From assembly GCA_036169595.1 (NCBI GenBank), contig CM069765.1, forward strand, positions 8,087,501 to 8,137,500: a stretch of DNA of 50,000 nucleotides, read 5' to 3'. The notes under the pieces are model-generated. The model was not told where the DNA came from, searched no databases, and saw only the letters and a program-made list of their open reading frames with translations. A program made the translations under genes and the position numbers. Numbering within the stretch: position 1 is the first letter of the stretch; every line of letters begins with the position of its first letter. The DNA is from Dictyostelium firmibasis (Eukaryota; Evosea; Eumycetozoa; Dictyosteliales; Dictyosteliaceae). Positions 1 through 18,413 of the stretch are shown here, piece after piece.

Positions 1-335
1 AAAAAAAAATAAAAAAATTAATTAAAAAATTAATTTGTGAAAAATTCGCTAAAAAAAAAGAATTGACAAATTAAAAAAAAAAAAAAAAAAATTATTTTAT
101 TTTGGTAAATATTTATTTTATTTTTATTATTATTATTTTATTATTATTATTATTATTTTTTATAAAAAACAAATTTTAATATAAAAAATAAAAAGTTATT
201 GAAATTGTAAAAATAAAGTGCTTCATGAGTTTTTAATTATGATAATACATTTAATTTATATTTGTTTAGCTATTATTATTATTTTTTTTTTTTTTTTTTT
301 TCTTGAATTTTTTTATTAATTAAATTAGATAAATA
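1..335. other. AT-rich intergenic DNA at left edge
   Basis: This stretch lies downstream of the stop codon of the minus-strand RhoGAP gene. It consists of A/T homopolymers, short ATT repeats near 127-157 and a T run near 282-301. I see no coding or RNA gene in it. It probably holds the 3' end and polyadenylation region of the RhoGAP gene. Confidence 0.6.
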
Positions 336-2059
336 TTAATAATTAAATAATATATTAATATTATCCAAAATTAATTGAACGACTTGATTTACAAATTGAG
401 CATCAGCTACAGCATCCATTACATTTCCTTCTTTATCTTTTAATAGATTTGGAGCAAAAACGATTGATAAATTTACAGAATTCATTTTGTTTACATTAGA
501 ATTTTCGATGACTTTACCTAAAAATTTGAATAAATGTTTAGATAATGCTTTATTGGCTGGTGGCAACAATGATAATAAAAGTTTTAAACTTTCAACTTTT
601 TGTGATTTGGTTTGGTCACTCTCTATTGAATATAATAATAAAGGATTAAACATTAGATAGTTGTATATTAAATAAACACTAAATATATAACTTACTTGAA
701 ATTTCAATAAATGAAGAATAAAGATCAAAAGGGAATAATGGTGAAGGTAATTCACGAAGATAAAGTTTTAATAAACCAGCCACGGTATGAACATCTTCAA
801 CATCTTCGAGATCAACATCTTCACCTTGATCGAAACCTTGACGTAATGATTTGATTTGAGAGTTTGCACCAGAGAGACGGAATAAACCCTCAACCTGCAA
901 ACCTCTTTTTGTGAGGTAAGAGATACCTTTCTCAAAGAGAACAGGTACTTCACCAGGGTTATCAGGTCTATTGATAACGTCCTCTAATGGGGCACCAAAG
1001 ATTGGCTGTGATTTCTTTCCAGCTGGTCTATGCATCATAATTGCATTTGGTAATCCCAATTGCTCCCTTGGGAAAGCTTTAAACAATTCACCCAAGTCAT
1101 CGATATAGGTTAACTTTTTCCAAAACTTACTACTAAGGAAATGTTTGAAAATACCCAATGTAAACTTAATCCAAGTGGTTGGATGAACGATGTAGAGTCC
1201 CTTTAAATTCTTTTTATACTTTCTATTGAAGATTGTGTATACTTTCTTCATCCATGTCATCGATGGTTTATTTGAATTGTTCATATTGGTGTGAACATAG
1301 ACTAACACGTACTCCTCCTCTACTACTGGATCCATAATAGAGATAGTGTACAAGAGTACTCTTTCCATATCCATCTCTCTAACTGGTAAATGAGATGCAA
1401 TGATAACGATAATGGTTCTACCTAAATTATCCTTACCTGCTGGATAAATGAAATTCAATGCCTCAATCTCTGGGAAACGTTGGCTCTTTGATTTTGCTAA
1501 ATAATCATTATATTCTGCCTCGGCTCTTGTTAATCTTTGTGTATTGTTTGCATTGTTTGGTTGTTTCTTTAAAATGGAATTGAATAAACCACCAACGGTT
1601 GATTGTTGTTGGGGTTGTTGATGTTGTTGTTGTTGTTGTTGTTCCATTGAGTTTACCAAATCTTCATTGTTCTTTTTCCATTGTGGGATTGATGCTGGAT
1701 CAATTGTATGATATTGTGGTCTTGGTCTTTGAACATTTGCCAAATCCAATGATGATATTCTAGAGGCTGTCTCCTCAACGTCATCCTCTTGTTGTGGTTG
1801 TGGATTATGTGTGCCAATTACAATTGCCTTTCTTAATGTACCTCTTCTTGAAGAACCATCCTCAGAGGTTGTATTTGCACTATTCTCACCACTACTACCA
1901 CTATTTATATTTACATCTGTGAAATCTTGTATCATACCACTTCTCTTTCTACTATTAATTGTATTGGTTTTAGCTTTTGATAAAACTGAATTCCATGATG
2001 GTGCATTAACATTTGAATATTCACCGTCATCATCTTCATCATCATCATCGTCGTCATCA

Positions 2060-2091
<32 letters not shown>

Positions 2092-2628
2092 GTTTTCAAT
2101 ATTATTATCTGTATCTTGTTTTGGTGATTGTCTTTCAGTTCCTATGAATCCTTTACCAATTGGACGAATTGGTCTTTTATCAATAATCATATTTGAAGGA
2201 ATCATAGTTGCTGCTCTATTTGCTCTTGGTCTAGAAACTGGTACTGGATCAAAATCAAAATCATCTTTTTTAGTGGTATCATTATCACCTGTTGGTGTTA
2301 CTGGTGCTGGTGGTGCTGTTGGTGCTGGTGGTGCTGGTGCATTGTTTTCCTGTACTCTAACTCTTGATCCAAATGTAACCTTTCTTTGTGGTGTTGTTGT
2401 TGTAGTTGGTTGTGGTGTTGGTGCAGTTGTATTCGTATAATTGTTGTTGTAGGTGTTGTTGTTGAAGGTGTTATTATTGAAGGTGTTGTTGTTGAAGGTG
2501 TTGGTGTTGGTGTTGGTGTTAGTGTTGGTGTTGGTGTTGGTGTTGGTGGTGTTGTTTATTTCATTTATGTTATCAATATTCACACCTGGTGGAAGCTTGA
2601 AGCTTGCTCTTTTAAATGAGCTATCCAT
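336..2628 (-). CDS. CRAL-TRIO/Sec14-like and RhoGAP domain protein
   Basis: Two exons, 2628-696 and 622-336, are joined across a 73-nt intron with GTAAG donor and TAG acceptor; the reading phase matches, giving 739 residues. The N-terminal half is low complexity: a TNTN repeat near residues 28-44, Asn runs, an Asp run and a Gln run. A Sec14/CRAL-TRIO-like lipid-binding module spans roughly residues 385-530. A RhoGAP domain runs from about 542 to the end. It shows the arginine finger in GLFRLSG (about R583), LPPANKALSKHLFKFL and the NLSIVFAPNLL block. The family accelerates GTP hydrolysis by Rho/Rac GTPases, and this domain pairing resembles animal p50RhoGAP (ARHGAP1). The intron falls inside the RhoGAP domain, so either exon alone would be a broken domain. 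Domain assignment is firm; the target GTPase is unknown. Confidence 0.9.
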
Positions 2629-4076
2629 TTATCACTACTTTTATTTATTTGATATTACAATACAATTTATTTTATTTTATTATTTTATAACTTATTATAC
2701 TATTTTTTAATATGTCTATGTTTTAAAAAAAAAAATTTTTGTTTATGCTTTTTTTTTTTAAAAAAAAGGGTGTGATTTTTTTTTTTTTTTTTTTTTTTAC
2801 TTCAAAAAATATGTATGGAATGGCAAATAATAATGTGGTGTGGTTTTTTAATAAAAAAATTAAAAAATAATTTAACAATAAATATAAATAAAAATAAATA
2901 ATATTTAAATTTTCAAAAAAAAAAAAAAAAGAAAATATATATTTAATGATAATAAAATCTTATTGCGAATGTATTTTTTGACTTTTTTTTTTTTTTTGTT
3001 ATTTATAAATAAAGGAGAAAAAAAAAAAGAAAAAAAAAATTTTTGAAAAAAAAATAATTTTTAAAAAAATTAGAAAAAAAAGATTTTTTTCAAAATGTTT
3101 ATTAGAAAGAGGGTCGGAAAGCCAAAGAGAAGTGACATCATCGCAAATTTTTTATTTTTTTATGTATAAATTCATTTCAAATTTTATTTATTGTTTTTTT
3201 TTTTTTATATTTCCTTATTTTTATTTTATTTTATTTTTTTCTATATTTGGTTAATCTATTTAATAATCAAATTATTATTGAAAATTATTTTTTTTCTTTA
3301 TTTCTATATAAATCGATTTCTTTTTTTTTTTTTGACAAATTTTCAAAAATTTTCAAAAAAAAAATGAAATAAAATAAAATAAAAAAATAAAATCAAACTT
3401 AATTTTTTCTTTTCTTTCCATTTTTTTTTTTTTAATAATTTTTCATTCAAATTTTATTAATGGATTCTAATTATCATTGGCTATCTGTTGTAAAAATTTA
3501 CAAACTAAAGATTAATATCTTTTACCAATAAATAGCCTCACTAATTTCCGTTATGCATTTACACTAATTATTAATATGTGGCAAAATAGATTGGGTTCTT
3601 TTTTTTTTTAGTTTTTTTTTTTTTTTTTTTTAGTTTTTTTTTTTTTTACACAATAATTTATTTTTAATCATTAAGAATAATGATTCTTATTTTCATAAAA
3701 AAATCAAGAAAGATATCAAATTGCATTTGGTCTACTAAAAAGTTTTCTTTTTTTTTTTTATTTGTCATAATTTTTTTTCTTTTTTTTTTTTTGTTGTGCA
3801 ATGGCTGTGAACCAACCAAAAAAAAAAGAAAAAATAAAAAAAAAAAAAAATTTTTTTTCATTTTTTTTTTGAAAAAAAAAAACTAAAAAAAAAATTTTTT
3901 TAAAAAAAAGAAAATATATGATCATATCTCAACTCTGAACTATTCATTAATTTAAAATTTTTTTCAAAAAAAGACGACATAATAAATTAACTAATAGTTT
4001 TCTGTTGATAATATATATATATATACCTATTACGATACAAAAAGAAAAAAAATATTGAATATATATATAAAATAAA
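2629..4076. other. Divergent intergenic region between RhoGAP gene and cct3
   Basis: This 1.4-kb region separates two divergent genes and should hold both promoters. Most of it is A/T homopolymer. Two islands stand out: 3095-3169 reads as a 24-codon ORF of higher GC, and about 3460-3600 has several inverted repeats and could be a structured RNA. Both are discussed in the findings. GT-rich patches near 2769-2776 and 2833-2842 could be promoter elements. No conventional gene was found. Confidence 0.5.
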
Positions 4077-5894
4077 ATGAATCAACCAGTTTTTGTTTTA
4101 AACACCAACTCTAAACGTGAAAATCAAAGAGAAGCCCAACAAGGTATCTTTTTAGCAGTAAAGGTAATTTATCAATAATGAAAATATAAAAAAAACCTAA
4201 AGAAAAATTATTAACATTTAATTTTTTAATATTGAACAAAACCCACGAAATTATATAATTATACGAACACAAATATTTAATATAAACAATTACAAAAATT
4301 AATGTGATACATTTTATTGGATACCTGATTATTGAATTTAATTAAAACTATTTAAATAATTTATTTTATTTTATTTTATTTTTATTAGTCAGTAGCAAGT
4401 ATTATTAAAACATGTTTAGGACCAAAAGCAATGTTAAAGATGATTTTAGATCCAATGGGTACTACAGTTGTTACAAATGATGGTAATGCAATTCTCAGAG
4501 AGATTGATGTTACACATCCAGCAGCAAAGAGTATGATTGAACTTAGTAGAGCACAAGATGAGAATGTTGGTGATGGTACTACAAGTGTTGTCATTTTAGC
4601 AGCAGAGGTATTAGCATCATCAGAGTTGTTTATTGAGAAAAAGATTCACCCACATTATATTATCAAAGCTTTTCGTATGGCATTGGATGATTCATTGAGT
4701 ATCGTCGATCAATATAGTGTTGCAATCGACCTAAAGAACAGACCAGAGGTACTCAAGGTTGTTCAATCATGTATTGGCACCAAATTCATTGGTAAGTGGG
4801 GATCTCTCATGTGTAACTTGGCATTGGATGCAGTTATGACCGTTCACATCCAAGAAGAGGATGGTCGTTCAGAGATTGACATCAAACGTTATGCCAAAGT
4901 AGAGAAGATTCCAGGTGGTGATATCTCTGACTGTAGAGTTATTAGAGGTGTTATGTTAAACAAAGATGTCACTCATCCAAAGATGAAACGTATGATCAAG
5001 AATCCACGTATCGTCTTGTTGGATTGTTCTCTTGAATATAAAAAAGGTGAATCCGATACCATGGTAGACATTACCAACGAAGACGATTTCAGTGCATTAT
5101 TAAAGATCGAAGAGGAGTACGTTCAACGTATTTGCGAAGATATCATCAAATTAAAACCAGATCTCGTTTTCACCGAAAAAGGTGTCTCTGATTTAGCTCA
5201 ACATTTCTTTGTTAAAAAAGGTATCACCTGTCTTCGTCGTCTCAAGAAATCTGAAAATAATCGTATCGCTCGTATCTCTGGTGCCACTATCGTCTCTAGA
5301 ACTGATGAACTCCAAGAATCTGATATCGGTACTGGTTGTGGTCTCTTTGAAATTCGTAAGATTGGTGATGAATACTTTACCTTCCTCGAGGACTGTAAAG
5401 ATCCAAAAGCTTGCACAATCCTCTTAAGAGGTGCAAGCAAAGATATTTTAAATGAGGTCGAAAGAAATCTTGCTGATGCCCTCAATGTCGCCAGAAACAT
5501 CGTTTTAGATCCACGTCTCGTTCCAGGTGGTGGCGCTATCGAAATGGCTCTCTCCCAAGCTTTATCAGAAAAATCAAAATCAATTGAAGGTCTCCATCAA
5601 TTACCATACAAGGCACTCGCTCAATCCCTCGAATGTATTCCAAAGATTCTCGCTCAAAATTGTGGTGCTAATACTGTCAAACTCTTAACTGAACTCCGTG
5701 CTAAACATGCAACCAACCCAACCGAAAACTATACCTATGGTGTTGATGGCGACAATGGTACAATCGTCGATATGAAACAATTAGGTGTTTGGGACACTCA
5801 CTCTGTTAAGGTTCAAACCTTAAAAACTGCAATTGAGTCCGCCTGCACTATGTTAAGAGTTGACCATATTGCCTCTGCTGCCTCAAAACAATAA
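4077..5894 (+). CDS. cct3: T-complex protein 1 subunit gamma (CCT3 chaperonin)
   Basis: Two exons, 4077-4163 and 4389-5894, encode 530 residues. The donor is GTAATT and the acceptor TTATTAG, phase 0. The first exon begins MNQPVFVLNTNSKRENQ and the second continues SVASIIKTCLGPK, the group II chaperonin N terminus. The ATP site is visible in the LDPMG...TNDGN region and in VGDGTTSVV near residue 90, with the conserved GGGAIEM block near 408. The gamma assignment rests on RPVLVL/NTKRE-like N-terminal residues and on HPAAKSMIELSRAQDE, close to human CCT3 (545 residues). The protein is one of eight subunits of the cytosolic TRiC ring that folds actin and tubulin. The start is supported by the A-rich AAAATG context. 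Confidence 0.96.
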
Positions 5895-6033
5895 AAAAAA
5901 AAATTTAATAATAAAAAAAAACAAAAAAAAACAAAATAAAAAAAAAAAAATAAAAAAAAATTAAAAAATTTAAAAAAAAGATATATTTGTACTAAAAAAA
6001 AGATTTATAGATTTAAGAAAAAAAGAAAATAAC

Positions 6034-10410
<4,377 letters not shown>

Positions 10411-10733
10411 TGTTAATTGGTTTAATGTTTCCTTTGCATATGCAATATTATTCCTAGGAATTGCGAATTATGTGAAGGGACTCAAAAAAATTAAAAAATT
10501 AAAAAAAAATAAAAAAATAAAAAACATAAAAAAAATAGAAAATAAAAAAATAAAAAAAAAAATAAAAAAAAAAAAAAAAAAAATAATTAATAAAAAAAAA
10601 AAAAAAAACAATTGTGTAAAAAAAAAAAAAAGAATAAATAAAAATCAATTAAAAAAAATAGAGATAAAAATAATAAACAAATGAAGAGTTTCACCTCAAT
10701 TTATTATAAAATGATATTAATTTAATTTAATTT

Positions 10734-10772
<39 letters not shown>

Positions 10773-11206
10773 TTTTATTTTATTTTATTTTATTTTATTT
10801 TATTTTATTTTTTTCTTTTCAAAATTATTTTCCCACTTAGAAAAATTGTTATAAAAAGATTTTTTTCAAAAAAAAAAAAAAAATCAAAAAAAAAAAAAAA
10901 AAAATGATTTTTTAAAAATCAAAAAAAAAATTACCATGGTTAATTAATTTTTTTCTTTTCTTTTATTTTCCTTTTATTAATAATTTTATTTACCTATCTA
11001 TTTATTTATTTATTATTTATTTATTTATTTATTTATTCATTCATTCATTTATTTATTTATTTTTCTGGAATTGTATTTTTATTTTATTTTTTTTTTGTAA
11101 TTTATTTTCATTCTATTTATATCTATAAATTTAATTTTGTAATTTATTATTTTGCTCTGTAAATTTTTAAAGAAATCCCCTAAAAAAAAAAAAAAAAAAA
11201 AAAAAA
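10411..11206. other. Divergent promoter region, homopolymers and TTTA/TTTTA repeats
   Basis: This region separates the start of the large minus-strand gene from the start of the kinase gene. It contains A runs, a long T run (about 10738-10766), (TTTTA)n at about 10772-10810 and (TTTA)n with an embedded ATTC triplet set at about 11000-11062. Apparent Lys-rich ORFs here come from the poly-A. No gene is supported. A long A run just before the kinase ATG is typical of Dictyostelium leaders. Confidence 0.6.
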
Positions 11207-13018
<1,812 letters not shown>

Positions 13019-13450
13019 ATTGTTTTGGTAAAATTAAAATAATCATAATAAATTTAATCCTTAAAATAAAATTGTTTTAGTTATTTCTTTTTCTGTAAAC
13101 AAATGATATTTAAATTTCAATTACTATCTGATTTGCTACACAATTAATGGTTATTGTTGTTTTTTTTTTTTTTTTTTCAAAATATAAATTAGTAATGTAT
13201 CACATTCTTATGCTAATAGTTTCCAAATTCAAAAATTTAAAAAAATGACATTTCCCAAATTTTTCAAAGAAATTATTGTAAATTTTTATTTTAATTTCCC
13301 GCGAAAACATTTTTCATTTGTCAAAAAACCCAACACTTTTTATTTAATATACTTTCACCCATTTTTTTTTTTATATTTTATATTTTTTTTTTTTTTGTTT
13401 TTTTATTTTTATATTCACACCTTTGCATGCTATTATAAAGAAAACATAAA
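13019..13450. other. Intergenic region between kinase and Hikeshi-like genes
   Basis: This 432-bp stretch is the 3' flank of the kinase gene and the promoter of the Hikeshi-like gene. It contains T runs (about 13161-13177 and 13362-13401) and a short GC island TTCCCGCGAAAAC near 13296-13308. That island is reminiscent of an E2F-type site (TTTCCCGCG), but I cannot say it is used. No gene is seen. Confidence 0.45.
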
Positions 13451-13914
13451 ATGTTTGCATTAGTAGTTCCACCTTATCCTGTTAATGTTGCAGTTCAAAC
13501 AATCTCACCAACTAAATATTGTTTTCAATTTGAAAATAGAATACAAGTAAAAGAATTTACCTTATTTTTAACCGATATGTATGTAAAATATATATATATA
13601 TATATGTATACATAAGAGTGATAATAATAAAACTAACTAATAATTCCTCTTATTTAGACAAAATTTTGCACCGGGATATAATGCAGCAATATATTTAGCA
13701 TATCAACCTTTTACAGATTGGAAATATTTAGGATTTTTAAATGCAAATAAAGCATCAATAATTTGCACAATACCTACAGAAACTTTAGATAAAAATAATA
13801 ATAATATAAATAATAGTTTTAATAATAATAATTCAGTAATACCTACAGAAATAATACAGATTGGTATTTCAATTGAAACAGATTTAGAGATACAATCAAA
13901 ACCGCCAATTGAGC

Positions 13915-13952
<38 letters not shown>

Positions 13953-14156
13953 AATACAGCATCAACTTCAATAAGTAATTTTATAAAAACTGAAGAATTT
14001 AAACAAGTCGCATTTAAATTATGCGACAACCTTGTAAATTATATTTTATCCTTTAGCACATCAAATAATATGATACCATCATCTTCAATAAATAAGTGGT
14101 ATGAAAATTTCCAAAAGAAAGTAAAAAATGATCAACTAGATTTTTTAAAACAATGA
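13451..14156 (+). CDS. Hikeshi / OPI10 family protein
   Basis: Two exons, 13451-13578 and 13658-14156, encode 208 residues. The donor is GTATGT in phase 2 and the acceptor TTTAG; the join reads LTDIQNFAPGYNAAIYLAYQ. The start MFALVVPPYPVNVAVQ, the PFTDWKYLGFLNANKAS block, QIGISIE and the C-terminal SINKWYENFQKK match the Hikeshi (C11orf73/OPI10) family, whose human member has 197 residues. In animals the protein carries Hsp70 into the nucleus during heat stress by binding FG nucleoporins. A Gln run of about 15 residues and an Asn stretch are inserted in the linker between the N- and C-terminal domains. The gene had to be assembled from two short exons. Confidence 0.92.
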
Positions 14157-14263
14157 AAAAATAAAAAACAATAATAATGAAAAAAAAATTTAATATATAT
14201 ATATATATATAATATATAATTATAACATTTACAAAATGGAAAATTGTTTTTTATTTTCTTACT

Positions 14264-14295
<32 letters not shown>

Positions 14296-14312
14296 TTTTA
14301 AACTTTTTTTTT

Positions 14313-15424
14313 TTAATCCATTTCATCTTCAATTTGGTCGACATCCATACTTGCAAGACCACTGTTACTACCACCACTACCACCTCCGAAACCACTTAAT
14401 AAACTTGATAACATACCACCAAGACCACCACCACTTTGAATTGGTACATTGTAGAAAATGTTTGCAATTTGATCCAAATATTTATTGAATTGACGATCTC
14501 TCTTTAATGAACGTTCATACTTTTGTCTCAATAAATTGAATAATGGCAATGCATCACGTTCGAGTGTTAACAATAAATAACGATCAAAGTTTAACAATGG
14601 TGATGGATCACCTTTTATAGCTTTGCTAGTGAATAAATTGTATAAATCAGATGCTTGCTTCAATTTCTTTAAACATAATAAACCAAAGATTGCACGTGTA
14701 ATATAAAGATCCTTTTCTTCTTCATCTACATCCTCTGTCCAATTGATTAACATTTGACTGAATGCTAAATAATCATCACCAAAGATAAAATGTTTTTGTG
14801 CATCAATATAATCACCTTCCTCTGATAATGTATTTGCTAATAATGTATGAAACTCCACTGATCCTTTACTATCACCACCATTTTTTGAACTCCATCTATT
14901 TAAAATTAGTTTCAAAAAAAAAAAAAAAAAAAAAAAAAATATTAATAATTTAAAAATTATTATTATTTCTTTGGTTATCTATACTTACTCAATTGCCTCT
15001 CTCATAAAACTAATTTTACCTGCACATTCACCTTTAAAATTTTTAAATATCTTGATAATTGGTTCTACATATTAAATATTTAATAGTAATATAAAATTTT
15101 TGTTTAAATATTTAATTAGAACATTTATTTATTTCTAGTATTATATAAAATAATTTTATTATTTCAATTACCTTTTGATTCATTAGAGTATTCAATTTTA
15201 AAATTTTTATAACATTCAACTAACAATTTAGCTAAATCAGCAGCACAATTCCATTGTTTATATTCAAGAAATTTATTACAACCAGATTCTAATAAAGAAA
15301 CTGTTTCTTTGTACTTTTTTTGTGATGAAAATCTATTATATAATGCTTTGTATGATTGAAGAATATCATAATAGTTTCCTTCGACGAATTTTGCTTCTAA
15401 ATTTGCTAATACTCTTTCCGCCAT
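14313..15424 (-). CDS. get4: GET4 homologue, tail-anchored protein targeting factor
   Basis: Three exons, 15424-15172, 15064-14989 and 14895-14313, join in consistent phase to give 303 residues; human GET4 has 327. The N terminus MAERVLANLEAKFVEGNYYDILQSYKALYNR and the segments SGCNKFLEYKQWNCAADLAKLLVE and ALPLFNLLRQKYERSLKRD follow the alpha-helical solenoid of GET4. GET4 works with GET5/UBL4A, and in animals with BAG6, to hand tail-anchored membrane proteins to the GET3 ATPase in the cytosol. The last 40 residues are Gly/Ser-rich and acidic. The 76-nt middle exon is too short to be obvious as an ORF, but its translation (EPIIKIFKNFKGEC...) fits the family. Confidence 0.9.
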
Positions 15425-15724
15425 TCCTTTATATGTGAATTTTCTTTATAGATAAAAAAAAAAAGAAAAAAAGAGATTTTAAATATATTATAATATAAAA
15501 AGGGAAATGAATGGTGAAGATGATAGGGTAATGGAATTTGTAAAAAAAAAAAAAATGAAAAAAAAAAAAAATTAAAAAAAAAAATTAAAAAAAATTAAAT
15601 TTCAACATATTTTCTTTGTGTGTTGTCTTTGAGGAAAAAATAAAAAAAAAAAAAAGAAAGGAAACTTTTTAAAAAAAAAAAAAAAAAAAAAAAACATTCA
15701 CTAAAAATTTAAATTAGTTTGTAG
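15425..15724. other. Shared divergent promoter between get4 and GUCD1-like gene
   Basis: Only 300 bp separate the two ATG codons. The sequence is A-rich with a small TTCTTTGTGTGTTGTCTTTG patch near 15611-15630. I see no gene here. Coordinated expression from a shared region is possible but not shown. Confidence 0.4.
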
Positions 15725-16797
15725 ATGGATGATGATGAAAGTATGATTTTATTTAAAGATGTAGACATTGATTTTAATAATAGTAATATAACCTTAATTA
15801 GAAATATAGAATCGATTCATCAACGATTTGAATGGGACTGTGGATTATGTTGTATAGTTTCAATATTAAGATGGTTAAAAAGAATTGATAATAGTTGTAA
15901 TAAAAATGAAAACATTGAAAATATCTATCAAATTTTAAATACTAAAAGTATATGGTCAATTGATTTATCAAATGTTTTTAGTGAACTTGGTGTAAATCAT
16001 AAATACTATACCAATACAATCGGTGTGAAAATCGATCATCGTGAAATGCAATTTTATAAAGATAGTTGGGAATCTGACTCATTACGTGTAAATAATTTAT
16101 TTTTAAAGACAATGGATTTAAATCCTTCAAATTTACATTTAGTGTAAGTTTTTAGTTTAAAAAAAAAAAAAAATATAAAAAAAAAAAATGCAGTTATACA
16201 TGTATTAACATTCTCATACTCTTTTTTATATTCAATATAATTATTATTATCATTATTACTATCAATCATTGTCATTATTATTTTTATTTATAAATATCAG
16301 TTCTTCATCCAATCAATTACCAATAAAATATTATATAGATCATATTAGTAAAGGTTTACCAATTATACTTTTAGTAGATTCTTGCCACCTATATTGTAAT
16401 ATATGTAAAATCTCTTATAAAAATAATTTTAATAGTAATAATAGAAATTGGAAAGAAATGTCAGTTGATAACCAAAATGAAAATAATAGTAAAATTGAAG
16501 ACTCAATAGAGAATGAAGATAAAGATGATTTTTGTGGTCATTATATTATTTTAGTTGGTTATAATTATGAAACAAAAGAAATTATTTATATTGATCCATC
16601 TTCAAATCAAAGTAATTTTCTATTTATTTTTTTTTTCTTTTTTTTATTTTATTTTTATTTTTTTTTTTCACAAATATTAATTATTGTTATTATTATTTAC
16701 AATAGGATTTTGTACAATTACAGAAAAAAATATTGACAACGCTAGAATGAAATCCGGTACTGATTTGGATAGTATCTTTATATTAAATCAACCATAA
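15725..16797 (+). CDS. GUCD1-like protein (guanylyl cyclase domain-containing 1 family)
   Basis: Three exons, 15725-16143, 16301-16611 and 16706-16797, give 273 residues in consistent phase. The match to animal GUCD1 is clear in FEWDCGLCC, SIWSIDLSNVFSELGV, TIGVKIDHREMQFYKDSW, the DFCGHYIILVGYN block and the C-terminal RMKSGTDLDSIF. Despite the family name, no classical cyclase motif is visible. Instead Cys39 in WDCG, His220 in GHYIILVGY and Asp238 in IYIDPSS fall in the order and context of a C39/papain-like cysteine peptidase. Whether it cleaves anything is unknown. The second exon reads through into a T-rich intron, so the last 30 codons are easily missed. Confidence 0.9.
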
Positions 16798-16821
16798 ACA
16801 AACTATGTAATATAAATAAAA

Positions 16822-16853
<32 letters not shown>

Positions 16854-16866
16854 CCAAAAAAAAAAA

Positions 16867-18132
<1,266 letters not shown>

Positions 18133-18413
18133 GTTTTAAAAAATACAGATATAAATTTTAATAAAAAAAAAAAAATAAAAATAAAAAAAATAAAAATAAA
18201 AAAAACTTTTTTTTCAAACCACAAAAAATAAAAAAAAATAAAAAAAAAAATAATAAAAAAAAGAAATTATAAAATAAATAATAATTAAATAATAAAAATT
18301 AATTTTGAAAATATTGAAGTTTAATTTTATAATTAAATTATTTATAAAATTACACTTTTTTATTTTATTTTATTATTAATCATTAAATAACTATTTAATT
18401 ATTAAATTATTAA

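Noticed and set aside
1811-2619. Plus-strand ORFs rich in Val/Leu/Gly/Ser opposite the RhoGAP gene
   Set aside because: They mirror the Thr/Asn/Asp/Gln repeats of the minus-strand exon and have no independent domain or start context.
3664-3886. Overlapping ORFs on both strands near 3.7-3.9 kb
   Set aside because: Mostly Phe/Lys homopolymer products. The short mixed middle part has no homology or codon bias I can recognise.
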